From: Bradyrhizobium elkanii WSM2783
GTDB taxonomy: Bacteria > Pseudomonadota > Alphaproteobacteria > Rhizobiales > Xanthobacteraceae
Reading direction: 5' to 3'
DNA length: 64,000 bases
Assembly: GCF_000472865.1 (NCBI RefSeq)
Contig: NZ_AXAP01000026.1
Location: 47,539 to 111,538 of the forward strand
A model generated the notes under the pieces. The model searched no databases. It saw only the letters and a program-made list of their open reading frames with translations, and had not been told where the DNA came from. Each line of letters begins with the position of its first letter. Positions within the stretch are counted from its first letter, which is position 1. The position numbers and the translations under genes are program-made. Below are positions 63,719 to 64,000 of the stretch, one piece after another.

Positions 63719-64000
63719 CTAGGGCATGCACAGATGTGGTGCGGTGCGGCGGATTGACTCGGGGCGGGTGTGAGGGATTCCAGAATCGGGAATCTGTGTG
63801 ATTTCTATTGTGGCACTTCGATTTGACGGAGGTGCCGCGATGTCGCCACGGATTGACTGGACGTTGGGCCGGTTCGGGGATCGTCGTCTCGATAAAGGGG
63901 GGCGGCGCTCGTCGAACGCATGGTTGCGGGCAAGGATGTTTGCCTGCGGCGGCTTGCCAAGGGTGACCGCGCGCTGGAGGTGCGGTTCAACCGCTTTCTC
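63719..64000 (+). mobile_element. IS4-type insertion sequence, left part, runs off window
   Basis: Begins where the intergenic repeat breaks off (about 63719), includes about 120 bp of non-coding left end, then the transposase start at 63840. Right end, inverted-repeat partner and target duplication are outside the window. Boundary is inferred from the interrupted repeat. Confidence 0.6.
63840..64000 (+). pseudogene. IS4-family transposase N-terminus, frame broken at G run, 3' end outside window
   Basis: ATG at 63840 has GGAGG in front and gives MSPRIDWTLGRFGDRRLDKG. After the six-G run at 63897-63902 the plausible coding sequence continues in the -1 frame (AALVERMVAGKDVCLRRLAKG... and EVRFNRFL), which matches the N-terminal DNA-binding region of IS4/Tn5-type transposases. 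The -1 frame is closed by TAA at 63893, so the two parts belong to one gene. A seventh G would restore the frame. Causes could be real mutation, a sequencing error, or programmed slippage. Confidence 0.6.

Noticed and set aside
63811..63827. TGGCAC followed by TTTGA, possible sigma-54 promoter before the transposase
   Set aside because: Lacks the GC of the -12 element and the consensus spacing; probably chance in the IS left end.

Overview
The window looks like chromosomal core DNA from an alphaproteobacterium of the Bradyrhizobium/Rhodopseudomonas group. This is inferred from high GC, strong GC3 bias (which opens long antisense ORFs everywhere), the recognisable proteins, and familiar rhizobial neighbourhoods: tsaD divergent from hemD-mitofilin-hemY, rsmB-heparinase-purH, yggT-yggU-folD, and thioredoxin/LON-like/Trm112. 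Intergenic palindromic repeats typical of these genomes occur throughout. No database search was possible, so names rest on motifs read from the translations.

Layout. 0-7.7 kb: a partial exported Sel1-like protein, two TAXI-type binding proteins without a TRAP permease, a YkvA protein, pterin-4a-carbinolamine dehydratase, a Tat-exported PhoD, a stand-alone receiver divergent from a Crp/Fnr regulator. 7.8-14.4 kb: typA with a terminator-like hairpin in its leader, an amine oxidase, an AT-richer HNH endonuclease gene that looks acquired, a DCC protein coupled to an alpha/beta hydrolase, and a GNAT. 14.5-18.5 kb: ppa, M20 peptidase, folD-yggU-yggT, tRNA-Ala(CGC). 18.7-27.8 kb: amidotransferase, SDR, TerB-like protein, DUF5939 adenylate cyclase, cytochrome P450 divergent from an MFS exporter, a small Cys-rich protein, polysaccharide deacetylase, tRNA-Thr(CGT). 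28-34.7 kb: hemD-mitofilin-hemY on the minus strand, tsaD-gpsA-EVE on the plus strand. 34.9-46 kb: topoisomerase IB, acetyl-CoA synthetase, a Kazal-domain protein, L,D-transpeptidase, nuclease, SdhAF4-like protein, rsmB, heparinase-like protein, purH. 46-59.8 kb: transporters (UMF1, AAHS-type MFS, MATE), ggt, SDR, beta-lactamase-fold hydrolase, GST, DUF2239, panE, and a PQQ-type sugar dehydrogenase with a dihaem cytochrome c. 60-64 kb: tRNA-Gly(GCC), CnoX-like thioredoxin, LON-like protein, a divergent membrane protein/TetR pair, Trm112, and the start of an IS4-type insertion sequence that cuts an intergenic repeat.

Most of the window is ordinary housekeeping. I see no CRISPR array, prophage, or multi-gene defence or secretion system. 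The parts most worth a second look are: the N-terminal-reader plus HNH protein (11.3-12.2 kb); twin matched operators in the 77-bp tetR intergenic region; a 22-bp perfect AT-rich palindrome before panE; the promoter/terminator-like leader of typA; three 16-bp tandem repeats inside the haem operon; and an IS4 transposase start whose frame breaks at a G run.
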